A stretch of DNA of 64,000 nt from Halodesulfovibrio aestuarii DSM 17919 = ATCC 29578 (lineage in GTDB: Bacteria; Desulfobacterota; Desulfovibrionia; Desulfovibrionales; Desulfovibrionaceae). The notes beneath the pieces were generated by a model. That model searched no databases and was not told the origin of the DNA. It saw nothing but the letters and a program-made list of their open reading frames with translations. Positions 17,516 to 26,764 of this stretch are shown here, one piece after another (positions within the stretch are counted from its first letter, which is position 1; every line of letters starts with the position of its first letter). The DNA is taken from positions 930,001-994,000 of the forward strand of contig NZ_ARQF01000020.1 in NCBI RefSeq assembly GCF_000384815.1. Direction: 5' to 3'. Both the position numbers and the translations under genes were made by a program.

Positions 17516-19441
17516 ATGCCTGTTGTAATGGGCACTGCCGGTCATATTGATCATGGTAAAACTACGCTTGTTAAAACCCTCACCGGAATCGACTGCGACA
17601 GACTGGAAGAAGAAAAAAAGCGCGGAATAACCATTGAATTAGGTTTTGCATTCTTTGAGTTGCCGAATGGCGGCAAAATGGGAATTGTAGATGTTCCGGG
17701 GCACGAAAAATTTGTTAAAAACATGGTTGCAGGTGCATCCGGTATCGACTTTGTGATGCTGGTAATTGCCGCGGATGAAGGCGTAATGCCACAGACCCGT
17801 GAGCATCTGGAAATCTGTTCTCTCCTAGGTATTCCGACAGGTTTTGTTGCGCTCACAAAAACAGATATGGTAGACGAGGAATGGCTTGAACTGGTGCAAG
17901 AAGACGTAAAAGCTTTTCTGCAAGGCTCCTTCCTTGAAGATGCGCCGATTTTCCCCGTGTCCTCACAGACAGGTAACGGGCTTGATACGATTCGTGCGTA
18001 TATCACCAAGATGGAAAAAGAGCTCAAACCACAGCGCCGTTCCGATCTGTTCCGTATGCCGGTCGATAGAATTTTTACAATGCGCGGACATGGAACCGTT
18101 GTGACAGGGACGATGGTTTCAGGCTCCCTCAACATCGGCGATGAGGTACGCTTCTATCCTCGCGAGTTGACAGGGAAAGTTCGCGGACTGCAAAGCCACG
18201 GCAGTACCGTTGAAAATGCTCCCGCAGGTAAGCGTACCGCAATCAACATTACAGGTGTAGAAGTAGCAGATGTGCACAGAGGTGATGTTCTCGCACACCC
18301 CGACACGCTGTTTCCCTCGGATACATGGCACATTGAACTTACCTGCCTTTCATCATCACCTTCACCGCTTAAGAACCGTACAGAAGTTCATTTCCATCAT
18401 GGAGCACGAGATGTGTTGGCACGTCTCTATTTCCCGGATCGTGATAAACTCATGCCGGGTGAAACCACTATCTGTGAAGTCCGGTTCCCTGAGCCAATGG
18501 TTGGAGTTGCAAATGACCGCTGTGTTATCCGCTCATTCTCTCCGCTACGCACCGTAGCGGGTGGCAAGCTTCTGCAACCGGAGGCAGAACGTCTGCGCAA
18601 AAAAAATCCACATTACAATATCATTTGGAAGAGTCTGCAAGAGCTTCCCAAAGCTGAGCCGGAAGACAGAGTACGTCTTCATCTGGCAATGGCGGCAGAA
18701 AATGGACTTTCCTTTTCCCGTCTCTGTATCTTCACAGATATCGAAACCAAAAAACTTGAGAAGATCCTCAACCTATTCGGTGGAAAACAGGAAGCGCTCT
18801 GTTTCGATAAGGAAGAGCGCCAGTACATCGCAGGAAATATACTCACAGAACTTTCAGAAAGTTGCATTGAATTCATGACAGCCTTCCATAAACACGACCC
18901 AATGAAGGCCGGTCTTTCCCGCGGCATGCTCGCATCCGGTTGGGGTAAACAGCTGTCTCCTAAGCTTGTACACTTTCTTGTAGAACGATTGATAAAAGCT
19001 AAAGCCATCATCATTGACGGTGACGTCCTGCGACTGCCAACGCATAAAGTGTCTATGGCTGCAGATCAGGAAGGCCTGCGCAGAGCCATTCTCGAAGCTT
19101 ACGAAAAAGGTGGTATCACTCCACCGAACCTCAAAGAAGTACTTGAACCGCTCAATGTCGATGTAAAAGAAGCTCTGCCTGTTCTCAGGCTTATGGTAGA
19201 GAACAACGAAATGGTGAAAGTAAAAGATACTCTTTACTACCACGCACCATCACTTGAAAAAGTAAAAAAAATGGTGTGCGACTACCTTTCCGACCATGAT
19301 GACATCGGCCCTGCACAACTGCGGGATCTCACAGGACTTTCACGTAAGTATGCGATCCCGCTTCTTGAATATTTTGACCGAGTGCGCCTGACTATGCGTA
19401 TTGGTGACAAACGACAACTACGCGGTACCGGTGGAGTTTAG
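17516..19441 (+). CDS. selB: Selenocysteine-specific translation elongation factor
   Basis: Delivers selenocysteyl-tRNA to UGA codons marked by a SECIS hairpin. N-terminal GTPase: [25 protein letters not shown] and the TKTDM specificity motif. EF-Tu-like domains II and III span about residues 170-360, and the remaining 280 residues are the winged-helix repeats that bind the SECIS RNA. 641 residues is full length. AAGGAG lies 8 bases before the ATG. The presence of selB implies that the organism makes selenoproteins; selA, selC and selD are not in the window. Confidence 0.96.
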   Translation: MPVVMGTAGHIDHGKTTLVKTLTGIDCDRLEEEKKRGITIELGFAFFELPNGGKMGIVDVPGHEKFVKNMVAGASGIDFVMLVIAADEGVMPQTREHLEICSLLGIPTGFVALTKTDMVDEEWLELVQEDVKAFLQGSFLEDAPIFPVSSQTGNGLDTIRAYITKMEKELKPQRRSDLFRMPVDRIFTMRGHGTVVTGTMVSGSLNIGDEVRFYPRELTGKVRGLQSHGSTVENAPAGKRTAINITGVEVADVHRGDVLAHPDTLFPSDTWHIELTCLSSSPSPLKNRTEVHFHHGARDVLARLYFPDRDKLMPGETTICEVRFPEPMVGVANDRCVIRSFSPLRTVAGGKLLQPEAERLRKKNPHYNIIWKSLQELPKAEPEDRVRLHLAMAAENGLSFSRLCIFTDIETKKLEKILNLFGGKQEALCFDKEERQYIAGNILTELSESCIEFMTAFHKHDPMKAGLSRGMLASGWGKQLSPKLVHFLVERLIKAKAIIIDGDVLRLPTHKVSMAADQEGLRRAILEAYEKGGITPPNLKEVLEPLNVDVKEALPVLRLMVENNEMVKVKDTLYYHAPSLEKVKKMVCDYLSDHDDIGPAQLRDLTGLSRKYAIPLLEYFDRVRLTMRIGDKRQLRGTGGV

Positions 19442-19558
19442 GTTTAGGTTTAGCATAAAAGCTGTTTACTTCGTGAAGAGTACGGCAGGCTATTTTGATA
19501 ATTCCATACTGCACGTATCGGAGAGACAAGTAGCAATGTTTTCTTAACAACAAGCTCA

Positions 19559-19596
19559 AAAAAAGGCTGTTCCTCATAAGGAACAGCCTTTTTTTA
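19559..19596. terminator. Bidirectional terminator, GGCTGTCC family variant
   Basis: GGCTGTTCCT (19565-19574), loop CATA, AGGAACAGCC (19579-19588), then TTTTTTT. Between convergent selB and tolC. Confidence 0.9.
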
Positions 19597-19669
19597 TTCT
19601 CATATCGCAGCGGTAAGCGTACTAATAGTCTGTTGTTACCGGCTGACAATCTTTGTCGACATCGAGTGA

Positions 19670-21223
19670 TTAATTCTGAGCACCGGTATCATCTGTACTG
19701 TCTGCGGCAACATCATTTTTAAGATCTTTCGCGATATCCGCTTCCAGTCCACTACCTGTCTGGTTAATGACATCGCTTGTAGTAAGCCCAGGAACTTTAC
19801 GACCTGTTGCGTTATACAATGATGCCACAGAAATCATGTAATCGCCACGTGCTGTAATCAAAGATGCTTCCGCAGAAGAAAGGTCAGCCTGCGCATCAAG
19901 TACATCAGTGTTGGTACCAACCTGAGCCTGATAGCGGGCTACAGCCATGCGGTATGCTTCTTCTGCTGCTGCAACGGTTTTTTCTGCCACTTTAATACGT
20001 TTTGCAGCATTGATAATGTTCAAGTAACGAGACTTAACTTGGTATGCAGCTTCCTGCCATGTATTTGCTTCAGAAGCCTTATTGGAAAGTACAGTCTGTT
20101 TTGCGCTGGTTGTTGCAAAATAGGTAGTACCCCAGGAGAAGAGGTCCCAAGAGGCCTTAGCTCCTACTGTAGTTTCTGATAACGCTGTTGGATTAGTGCT
20201 GCTATCAAAACCATTTACTTCCAGCCCGTCACCTGTTTTAGTCCACTCAACTGAAGCGGAAACCTGTGGATAGAATTCACTTGCAGCCACGGTTACCTGT
20301 TCCTGAGAAATCTCTGTTGCTTTACGGGCAATGAGAATATCCGGACGATAATGAGCGGCGGTATCAAGACTTACCTCAAGAGGCTGTTCAAACGGGAAGT
20401 ATGCAAGCTCACCTTTGTAGTTAATATGGGCATTAACCGGAAGGTTAAGCAATGTATTCAAACGCGCTTCCTGGATAACAACCTTGTTTTGTGCAGAGAT
20501 GAGGGTATCCTCAGCTTCGGAAAGCTGTGCCTCAGCACGCAAGACGTCAATACGAGGTTTGAGCCCTACATCATAGAATGCCTGTGCAACTTTAAGCTGA
20601 GAAGCAAGACGCTCTACTGAGTCTTTCGCAGATTCAACATTTTCACGTGCAGTCAGCAGATTAATAAAATTCTGCTGAACAAGAAAAATTAAGTTCAGCT
20701 CTGCCTGTCCCAGCGCAAGATCCTTACTCTGTGCAGTAAGAGCTGCACTATTGTAAGTAGCAAGAAGCTTGAAACCAGTAAAAATTGGCTGCGAAACTTT
20801 GACAGACCACAGATATGTATTGTGAGTATTGTATGAACTTCTATCAGTGTGCAGTGCTGTATACGTGGTATTCAACGATGGTCCAAATGAACCGCGAGCA
20901 GCTTTTCTGCTTTCTTCAGCGCTGGTAGCACCTCTGCGGACAGCTTCAATGGACGGGTTATCAGCAAGTGCTTTCAGCACAGCTTCTTTTAAATTAAATG
21001 TACCGGAAGACTGAATACCGGAAGTAGACTCAGGTTCAATCGCAGTTGCAGCCTGCTTCATTTCTTCTGCCACGGCTGAACGCTCAGCAGGGGTTGCTTC
21101 GCGGTCAATCTTAACATCCTGCAAGCTATCTTCTGGGGTCATCTCTTCAGCAAAAACAGGTGCTGCCATAAGCATACTAAGCAGTACAAATAAAAGCAGC
21201 TGTTGCCAACGTGGGCATCTCAT
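19670..21223 (-). CDS. tolC: TolC-family outer-membrane efflux channel
   Basis: Outer-membrane/periplasmic tunnel protein for type I secretion or RND efflux. The start is set at the ATG at 21223: AAGGAG sits 8 bases upstream and it yields a clean signal peptide (MRCPRWQQ then a hydrophobic stretch ending VFA). The mature protein shows the duplicated outer-membrane-efflux layout: first coiled-coil/strand repeat about residues 70-280, second about 290-490, including ARYQAQVGTNTDVLDAQ. 517 residues. No membrane-fusion or pump gene adjoins it; its neighbour is the divergent tol-pal operon. Confidence 0.9.
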   Translation of the reverse strand: MRCPRWQQLLLFVLLSMLMAAPVFAEEMTPEDSLQDVKIDREATPAERSAVAEEMKQAATAIEPESTSGIQSSGTFNLKEAVLKALADNPSIEAVRRGATSAEESRKAARGSFGPSLNTTYTALHTDRSSYNTHNTYLWSVKVSQPIFTGFKLLATYNSAALTAQSKDLALGQAELNLIFLVQQNFINLLTARENVESAKDSVERLASQLKVAQAFYDVGLKPRIDVLRAEAQLSEAEDTLISAQNKVVIQEARLNTLLNLPVNAHINYKGELAYFPFEQPLEVSLDTAAHYRPDILIARKATEISQEQVTVAASEFYPQVSASVEWTKTGDGLEVNGFDSSTNPTALSETTVGAKASWDLFSWGTTYFATTSAKQTVLSNKASEANTWQEAAYQVKSRYLNIINAAKRIKVAEKTVAAAEEAYRMAVARYQAQVGTNTDVLDAQADLSSAEASLITARGDYMISVASLYNATGRKVPGLTTSDVINQTGSGLEADIAKDLKNDVAADSTDDTGAQN

Positions 21224-21427
21224 GGTCGGATCTCCTTGCGTCAGTCTCATAGACTCGCAGCTAGCACAGAACAGCTTATTCAAAAAAGAATAATTTCTTT
21301 CATGTGCTGTTTCAAGGGGTAAGGGATAAAAATACTGATCTATACGTAATATAACGCGGTGTTTCAGATATGCTTCCGTGTGTAGGGAGAAGCAATGAAT
21401 GATCAGAATAATTCCTAGTAGTTAAAA

Positions 21428-21448
21428 GATTCAAACGGTGTTTGAATC
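21428..21448. promoter_or_regulatory. Perfect 9-bp dyad between tolC and tolQ
   Basis: GATTCAAAC (21428-21436), spacer GGT, GTTTGAATC (21440-21448). It lies in the 457-base gap between divergent tolC and tolQ, closer to tolC. The T's after the right arm are weak and no gene ends here, so it looks more like an operator than a terminator. Confidence 0.45.
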
Positions 21449-21540
21449 GCTAGTTTTTACTCAAAATAGCCAATTACTGCAAGGTTCTTTCCGCGGCAAG
21501 CAAAAAACAGCATCTTTTTTTACCTGAAACTTCAAGCACT

Positions 21541-21570
21541 TTGATAAAAAAGGTTAGCTACTCTTAAGAT
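21541..21570 (+). promoter_or_regulatory. Predicted sigma-70 promoter of tolQRAB
   Basis: TTGATA (21541-21546) and TAAGAT (21565-21570) with an 18-base spacer, 110 bases before the tolQ ATG. It is the best match in the intergenic gap. Confidence 0.45.
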
Positions 21571-21680
21571 AATTCAAAAAAAATTAATTGGATATGGAAG
21601 AACTTTATACCGTCACAGATTTAGGGTACAACGCTTCAAACTTAAAATAAAAATATCCGTAACATCAACCGGAGAAATAT

Positions 21681-22376
21681 ATGGGCGATACCAACATTTT
21701 CATGCTCATCGGGCAAGCAACAATTGTCGTAAAAATTATTCTTGGAATGCTTGCACTTATGTCCCTCACCAGCTGGACAATTATGTTTAATAAATGGCTT
21801 ACTCTCAGCGCTGCCAAAAAACGTGCAAGCAAGGGTATTGAAGCATTCCAGAGCGCGAAGTCGCTACGCGAAGCTGTTCAGGCCGTTGGCACTGATGCTT
21901 CCTCACCATTGTTCTTCGTAGCACAGCAAGGTGTAGACGAATACACCCGTCTTCGCGACAACGTAAATTCCTCTACCGTCATTGCAGACAACGTTCAGCG
22001 TTCTTTAGAACAAGGCGTGTCTATGCAGGCGGCATCCCTTTCCTCTGCACTTCCATTTCTTGCAACATGCGCAAACTCTGCACCTTTTATCGGCCTGTTC
22101 GGTACTGTGTGGGGTATTATGCATTCATTTCAGACTATTGGTCAGATGAAATCAGCAGCACTGGCAGCAGTAGCACCGGGTATTTCAGAAGCATTGATTG
22201 CAACCGCTATTGGTCTTGCCGTCGCCATTCCTGCTGCCATCGGCTACAATATGTTCCTTGGTAAATTACAGGACATTGAAGTGCAGCTTAATTCATTTTC
22301 CGGTGTATTCTTAAACCGCGTACAGCGTGAACTCCACGCTCACCAGCGTCCTAAGCGTACCACTGGCGAAGGGTAG
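21681..22376 (+). CDS. tolQ: TolQ inner-membrane motor subunit
   Basis: With TolR it uses proton flow to energise TolA during outer-membrane constriction. The 231-residue MotA/TolQ/ExbB protein has one N-terminal membrane helix (about 14-36) and two more around residues 125-150 and 165-190; the last contains the PGISEALIATAIGLAVAIPA signature. GGAG precedes the ATG. First gene of tolQRAB, 5 bases before tolR. Confidence 0.94.
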   Translation: MGDTNIFMLIGQATIVVKIILGMLALMSLTSWTIMFNKWLTLSAAKKRASKGIEAFQSAKSLREAVQAVGTDASSPLFFVAQQGVDEYTRLRDNVNSSTVIADNVQRSLEQGVSMQAASLSSALPFLATCANSAPFIGLFGTVWGIMHSFQTIGQMKSAALAAVAPGISEALIATAIGLAVAIPAAIGYNMFLGKLQDIEVQLNSFSGVFLNRVQRELHAHQRPKRTTGEG

Positions 22377-22381
22377 CACGC

Positions 22382-22807
22382 ATGGCAATATCTCTCGGAA
22401 ATAAAAAAGGCTTTGTAGCTGAAATCAACGTAACTCCTTTTGTAGATGTCATGCTGGTCCTGCTTATCATTTTCATGGTAACTGCCCCGCTTATGACACA
22501 GGGGTTAGATGTTGAACTGCCGCAAACAGAAACTGTTTCCGCATTGCCATCGGACAAGGATCACCTGATACTTACCATTGATAAAAATGGTAAGATGATG
22601 CTTGATGACTATGCTGTAACAGCTCAGGACCTTCCGGGACATCTGGAACGTCTTGTAAAAAAACAGAATAAGCAACTGTTCTTACGTGCCGATAAACATG
22701 TAGCATACGGAAACGTTGTAAAAGCAATGGGTATTATCAAAGGTGCAGGCATCAATAACTTGGGAGTTCTCGCTGAAAACCCAGAAACTGCGACAGCAAA
22801 AAAATAG
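22382..22807 (+). CDS. tolR: TolR inner-membrane motor subunit
   Basis: ExbD/TolR family, 141 residues. The single membrane helix carries the proton-handling aspartate in VTPFVDVMLVLLIIFMV (about residues 18-34); the rest is the periplasmic domain that may contact peptidoglycan. It starts 5 bases after the tolQ stop, with AAGGG formed by the end of tolQ. Confidence 0.93.
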   Translation: MAISLGNKKGFVAEINVTPFVDVMLVLLIIFMVTAPLMTQGLDVELPQTETVSALPSDKDHLILTIDKNGKMMLDDYAVTAQDLPGHLERLVKKQNKQLFLRADKHVAYGNVVKAMGIIKGAGINNLGVLAENPETATAKK

Positions 22808-22818
22808 GTGCTCTTAAC

Positions 22819-23730
22819 ATGCGCTTTTTGAGTATGTTGTTCTCCTTGTGCCTTCATTTAGGGCTTATTGTTGCAGTCCTCTATTGGCCTGCTTCTACCA
22901 TTAAGGTTCGACTGGATGTACCGGTCTACAAGGTTAAACTTGTACATTTGGCTCAAGCAAAGCCTACCTCTCATCCAAAACATACGACACCGGTAGTAAA
23001 AAAAACAAAGCCCAAAAAAGACACACCTAAAAAAGAAAGCCCTAAAAAGGACACTCCTAAAAAAGAAGCTCCTAAACCAAAAGTGACAAAGCAGAAGGAG
23101 CCTGCAAAACCAAAATCCAAAACAAAACCTGTTAGCGACAAAAAGAAAGATCAGCCCAAAAAAGCGGTAAGTAAAAAGACAAAGCCGCAAAAGAAAAAAG
23201 CTGTAACTAAAGCTGACACCAAGAAAAAACCGCAAAAGAAAAAGGTGAAGAAAAAAACTCCACCTAAACCGACTCCTGAGGATCTTTTGCGTAAAGCACT
23301 GGCTTCAACTAAGGCTGCTGTAAAAAAGGACGACCAGAAGAAGGTACAGGATATCGAAAAAGAGCTGGCGGCGTTACAAAAGACAGTGGCAAAAGAAGAT
23401 GCCCAGCAAGCTGAACAAGGACTTAAAGGTACTCCGCAAGATGGTATTATCGGCAGTATAGAAGATCTCTATGCGTTAACAGTGATGGACGCCATCAGAC
23501 CCAATTGGCGTTATCCAAAGCTTGCCACACGCACCATTCTTGTTGCACAGGTACGGATAATGATTTCGAATACAGGGGAAATCTTAGACGCCAAGCTCAT
23601 GAATTCGTCTGGACGTCCAGATTTCGATTCTTCCACATTGCGCGCTATTGCTGACACAGAGCAGTTACCTAGTCCGCCAAGCCCTGATCTTACTGAAATC
23701 ACCCTGAACTTTAACAGTCAGGCACAATAA
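22819..23730 (+). CDS. tolA: TolA-like envelope-spanning protein
   Basis: Links the inner-membrane motor to Pal/TolB at the outer membrane. An N-terminal membrane anchor (about residues 5-22) is followed by an extended Lys/Pro-rich linker (about 50-155) of repeats such as PKKDTPKKESPKKD, then a helical part and a C-terminal TonB/TolA domain with IRPNWRYPKLATRT and VRIMISNTGEILDAKLM. Low-complexity codon use in the linker reflects the repeats. The TonB/TolA fold alone is ambiguous; position between tolR and tolB decides for TolA. Confidence 0.9.
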   Translation: MRFLSMLFSLCLHLGLIVAVLYWPASTIKVRLDVPVYKVKLVHLAQAKPTSHPKHTTPVVKKTKPKKDTPKKESPKKDTPKKEAPKPKVTKQKEPAKPKSKTKPVSDKKKDQPKKAVSKKTKPQKKKAVTKADTKKKPQKKKVKKKTPPKPTPEDLLRKALASTKAAVKKDDQKKVQDIEKELAALQKTVAKEDAQQAEQGLKGTPQDGIIGSIEDLYALTVMDAIRPNWRYPKLATRTILVAQVRIMISNTGEILDAKLMNSSGRPDFDSSTLRAIADTEQLPSPPSPDLTEITLNFNSQAQ

Positions 23731-23746
23731 CTGACACAACGTCTGG

Positions 23747-25099
23747 ATGAACAAAATGAAGCGTATTTATATACTTACATTGCTGGTCTGCATGGCTTTG
23801 GCTGCAGCAACATCCGCAAACGCCCGTTCTTTGGAAATTGACATTTATGGACCGGGACAAAATAGCATCAACCTCATCCTATCCGCTCCTGTTATCGCAC
23901 CGCAAGCAATGGGAAGCCCGCAAACACTACAAAGTGCTGCTGCCCTTTCCAAACTGATAAATAATAACCTGTACTACCTGCCGTTTATGAAGCTCATAAA
24001 AAGCCATACCATTCTTGGCGGCAACACAGTAATAGGTGGTACAGGTAAGGCTGTTGATTTTAAAAAATACCAGTTAGCAAATGTTGACCTGCTTGTTACC
24101 GAAGTATGGCCGGAAGTACCAAACGGTGCACGCCCTAAAGTTGAACTGCGTGCATTTGAAGTATTTACCGGAAAACTGGTTCTTGGTAAGGCATATTCCG
24201 AGCTTACACCGGAAAACCTTGCAAACGTTGCAGACAGATTCTGTTCTGCTTTAATGAAAAAACTGACAGGACGTGGCGAATTTTTCCTCTCCACACTTGC
24301 TTTTGTTAAAAAAGCAAATCCTGAAAAGAAAGATATCTGGACAGTCCGGCCTACCGGTCGTGATCTGAACAGACTGACGAATATGTCCGGTCTTGCCATG
24401 TCACCAACATGGTCTCCTGACGGCCGGTATATCTTATTCAGTCACATTGGCAAAAGATACCACTCTCTGGGCATTTGGGATCGCCTGACCCAGCGGGTGC
24501 AAAAAGTTCAATTTCCGGGAAACACCATTATCGGCCCTGCTTTCCTGCCTGATAACAAGGTTGCAGTAAGCCTTGCCGCAGGTGGTAATCCGGACATCTA
24601 CCTTTTGAACCACCTCTTTAAACGCGAAAAAACTCTTGTACAAAACTGGGCAATTGATGTTTCTCCAAGCTTCGATGCCACAGGAAAGAAGATGGTGTTT
24701 GTTTCCAGCAGACGTGGTAATCCGCACATCTTCCTCAAAGACCTGGTAACAGGTAAAGAGACCCGTATTACTCGAAATGGCAAATACAACACCAGCCCGT
24801 CTATTTCACCTGACGGAGAACTGGTAGTATTCGCGCGAAGGACGCCGCAAGGCCACAGAATATTTGCCCTTGACCTAGTCACCGGCAAAGAAAAGCAGAT
24901 TACCTTCGGGCCGGGCAATGATGAAATGCCTGCTTTCGGCCCCGATGGCTTTTTTGTTGCTTTCTCGTCCAACCGCACCGGCGAATACAAAATATATCTT
25001 ACTACCCGCCACGGGGGGACTCCAAGGATTGTAAAAACCGGCTCGGGAGAAGCAACTCTGCCCGCATGGGGCATGGTTCCCGCTGGGTCAGTACGATGA
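23747..25099 (+). CDS. tolB: TolB periplasmic beta-propeller protein
   Basis: Periplasmic partner of TolA and Pal. A signal peptide (residues 1-27, ending SANA) precedes the TolB N-terminal domain (to about 170) and a six-bladed propeller of WD40-like PD40 repeats: SPTWSPDGRYILFS, SPSFDATGKKMVFVS, SPSISPDGELVVFA and PAFGPDGFFVAFSS. Length 450. The start could also be the ATG at 23756; the ribosome-binding site is weak for both. Confidence 0.93.
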   Translation: MNKMKRIYILTLLVCMALAAATSANARSLEIDIYGPGQNSINLILSAPVIAPQAMGSPQTLQSAAALSKLINNNLYYLPFMKLIKSHTILGGNTVIGGTGKAVDFKKYQLANVDLLVTEVWPEVPNGARPKVELRAFEVFTGKLVLGKAYSELTPENLANVADRFCSALMKKLTGRGEFFLSTLAFVKKANPEKKDIWTVRPTGRDLNRLTNMSGLAMSPTWSPDGRYILFSHIGKRYHSLGIWDRLTQRVQKVQFPGNTIIGPAFLPDNKVAVSLAAGGNPDIYLLNHLFKREKTLVQNWAIDVSPSFDATGKKMVFVSSRRGNPHIFLKDLVTGKETRITRNGKYNTSPSISPDGELVVFARRTPQGHRIFALDLVTGKEKQITFGPGNDEMPAFGPDGFFVAFSSNRTGEYKIYLTTRHGGTPRIVKTGSGEATLPAWGMVPAGSVR

Positions 25100-25168
25100 C
25101 ATTTACTTTCTAAGTATCATCGCACTTGCCAACAGCCTGAAACCATGTAAGAAATGGACGGAGTTTTT

Positions 25169-25197
25169 TTGAATTTTATAGGAATATAGGTTATTAC
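25169..25197 (+). promoter_or_regulatory. Predicted promoter of pal
   Basis: TTGAAT (25169-25174), 17-base spacer, TATTAC (25192-25197), in the 211-base gap after tolB. It suggests that pal can be transcribed separately from tolQRAB. Confidence 0.35.
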
Positions 25198-25310
25198 GGC
25201 GCATTGCTCTAATATAAGTATATTCGCGCTATTCAAATCGGTTTTTAAATGCTTGTTATGAAAGCGATTCTATCGCTAGAGTCCTTTTTTGCAAACTTTA
25301 GGAGGATGCA

Positions 25311-25859
25311 ATGATGAAACGATTCGGTATTGCACTGCTGCTCATTATGGCTATGGCTATGAGCTTCGGTTGTGCTAAGAAACAGGTAGCTGTTACCCCT
25401 GAAAATGCCTCTGGCTCTACTGCTGTTGTTGAAGCGTCTGCTGACAATAATGGTGGCTCTATGGATATGAGCTCTCAGGCAACAGAAGGACAGCTTGCAG
25501 AAGAAATGGCAGCAGCAGCTGTTGTTATGGCTGACGCACCAATTTACTTCGATTTTGATAAATTTGACATTAAAGCTGAGTACCGCACCGTGCTCAAGCA
25601 CAATGCAATGATGCTCCAAAAGTACCCTATGATGCGTGTTCTCATTGAAGGCCACACTGACTCCCGCGGTACTTCAGAATACAACCTTGCTCTTGGTGAA
25701 CGCCGCGCACGTGCTGTTCAGGATTACCTGATCGTTCTCGGTGTACCTGCAACTCAGCTCGAAATCGTTTCCTACGGTGAAGAACGTGCTGCTGTTCAGG
25801 GTGCAAGCGAAGCTGCTTGGGCTAAGAACCGTCGTGCCGAGTTCAAACTCATCAAGTAA
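25311..25859 (+). CDS. pal: Peptidoglycan-associated lipoprotein
   Basis: Outer-membrane lipoprotein that binds peptidoglycan and TolB. The N-terminus is a lipoprotein signal ending FGC at residue 21 (slightly atypical lipobox, Ser at -3). After a short Ala/Ser-rich linker, the OmpA-like domain begins IYFDFDKFDIK and includes VLIEGHTDSRGTSEYNLALGERRA, whose Asp and Arg hold diaminopimelate. 182 residues. GGAGG lies ahead of the ATG. Ends in a strong terminator. Confidence 0.95.
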   Translation: MMKRFGIALLLIMAMAMSFGCAKKQVAVTPENASGSTAVVEASADNNGGSMDMSSQATEGQLAEEMAAAAVVMADAPIYFDFDKFDIKAEYRTVLKHNAMMLQKYPMMRVLIEGHTDSRGTSEYNLALGERRARAVQDYLIVLGVPATQLEIVSYGEERAAVQGASEAAWAKNRRAEFKLIK

Positions 25860-25891
25860 TATAGCTAAGACTCCTTAGCAGATATACGTAA

Positions 25892-25921
25892 GGCGTTTCC
25901 TCAGGGAGACGCCTTTTTTTT
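25892..25921 (+). terminator. Terminator of pal
   Basis: GGCGTTTCC (25892-25900) pairs with GGAGACGCC with a short loop, followed by eight T's. Confidence 0.9.
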
Positions 25922-26084
25922 GGGGTTATTGCCGTTTGAGCCATGCTTATTGATCTCTAACAAACGCCCTTCGATGCCTGCAATTTTAATCCATAAGACA
26001 GATTGCTCCATCGAGAAAATTACTGCATTAATCCGCTTGAACACAGCAATCATAGAATTAAAAAAACATGGAATTTTATTCACA

Positions 26085-26122
26085 AAAAAGCAGGCAATGG
26101 ATGCTCCATTGCCTGCTTTTTT
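26085..26122. terminator. Bidirectional terminator
   Basis: GCAGGCAATGG (26090-26100) pairs with CCATTGCCTGC (26106-26116), with six A's on the left and six T's on the right. On the minus strand it ends the gene at 26153. The 160 bases between it and the pal terminator hold no convincing gene. Confidence 0.9.
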
Positions 26123-26152
26123 GCGCTTTGAAAACTATATCTACAACAAATA

Positions 26153-26668
26153 CTATTGTTTTTTACTAGTAGTATCTGTTGCTGTAGCAGCTTCAGCCGC
26201 TTTCATTTTTTCACGAGTTTCTTCAATGTAGCCCTTAACCTTATCAGACTTCTTCCATTCATCATACATGGAAAGCCAGTTACCAAAGTCAAGGAAGCTC
26301 TGGTCGAGCTGTGCTTCGTGACCTTCAACCCACATGCTGAACAAATGCATCTCAAACTGGAAGGTTGCACTGTTGAAAACACGCTCTGCCATACCTGCTT
26401 TCATGCTGTTACCATCAAGTTCGGTAGAAACATACACAATAACAGCTTCACGGGAGGTTTCCGGAGTAATTTCCTTGTTGTTAAGCTCATCAGCAAGGGA
26501 ATGAATATGCGGCCAATTCTCACGGATACGCATGTCTGCTTTTTCAGGAATACGTATGAAGAGCTTGCCATCTTCCTCTTCGCTAATGAAGTAGAAGCGT
26601 AACCAGTTCTCAAAGATAAGAACTTCGCTGATAGATTTAACTGCCTTAGAAAATTCTGTAACCGCCAT
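26153..26668 (-). CDS. Hypothetical protein, 171 aa
   Basis: Not recognised. The ATG at 26668 is preferred because AAGGAG sits 8 bases upstream; the open frame continues to 26713. The protein is soluble, acidic, rich in aromatic residues, and ends in a disordered, charged Ala/Thr tail (about 150-171). The central part mentions no cysteine or catalytic motif that I can name; it looks like a helical all-cytoplasmic fold. It stands alone between terminators, divergent from nothing close, and has its own strong terminator. Confidence 0.75.
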   Translation of the reverse strand: MAVTEFSKAVKSISEVLIFENWLRFYFISEEEDGKLFIRIPEKADMRIRENWPHIHSLADELNNKEITPETSREAVIVYVSTELDGNSMKAGMAERVFNSATFQFEMHLFSMWVEGHEAQLDQSFLDFGNWLSMYDEWKKSDKVKGYIEETREKMKAAEAATATDTTSKKQ

Positions 26669-26764
26669 GTGGCACTCCTTTCTCTGTTTCTCCCACTGAA
26701 TGGGGACAAACAACTATGGTCATTAGATGGCCATACGTCAAGTGAGTTTTTTCACAATCATGAC

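Noticed and set aside
25901-26083. 60-residue minus-strand frame between the pal terminator and the next terminator
   Set aside because: It overlaps both terminators, has no ribosome-binding site and no recognisable domain; the plus-strand frame in the same place is no better.
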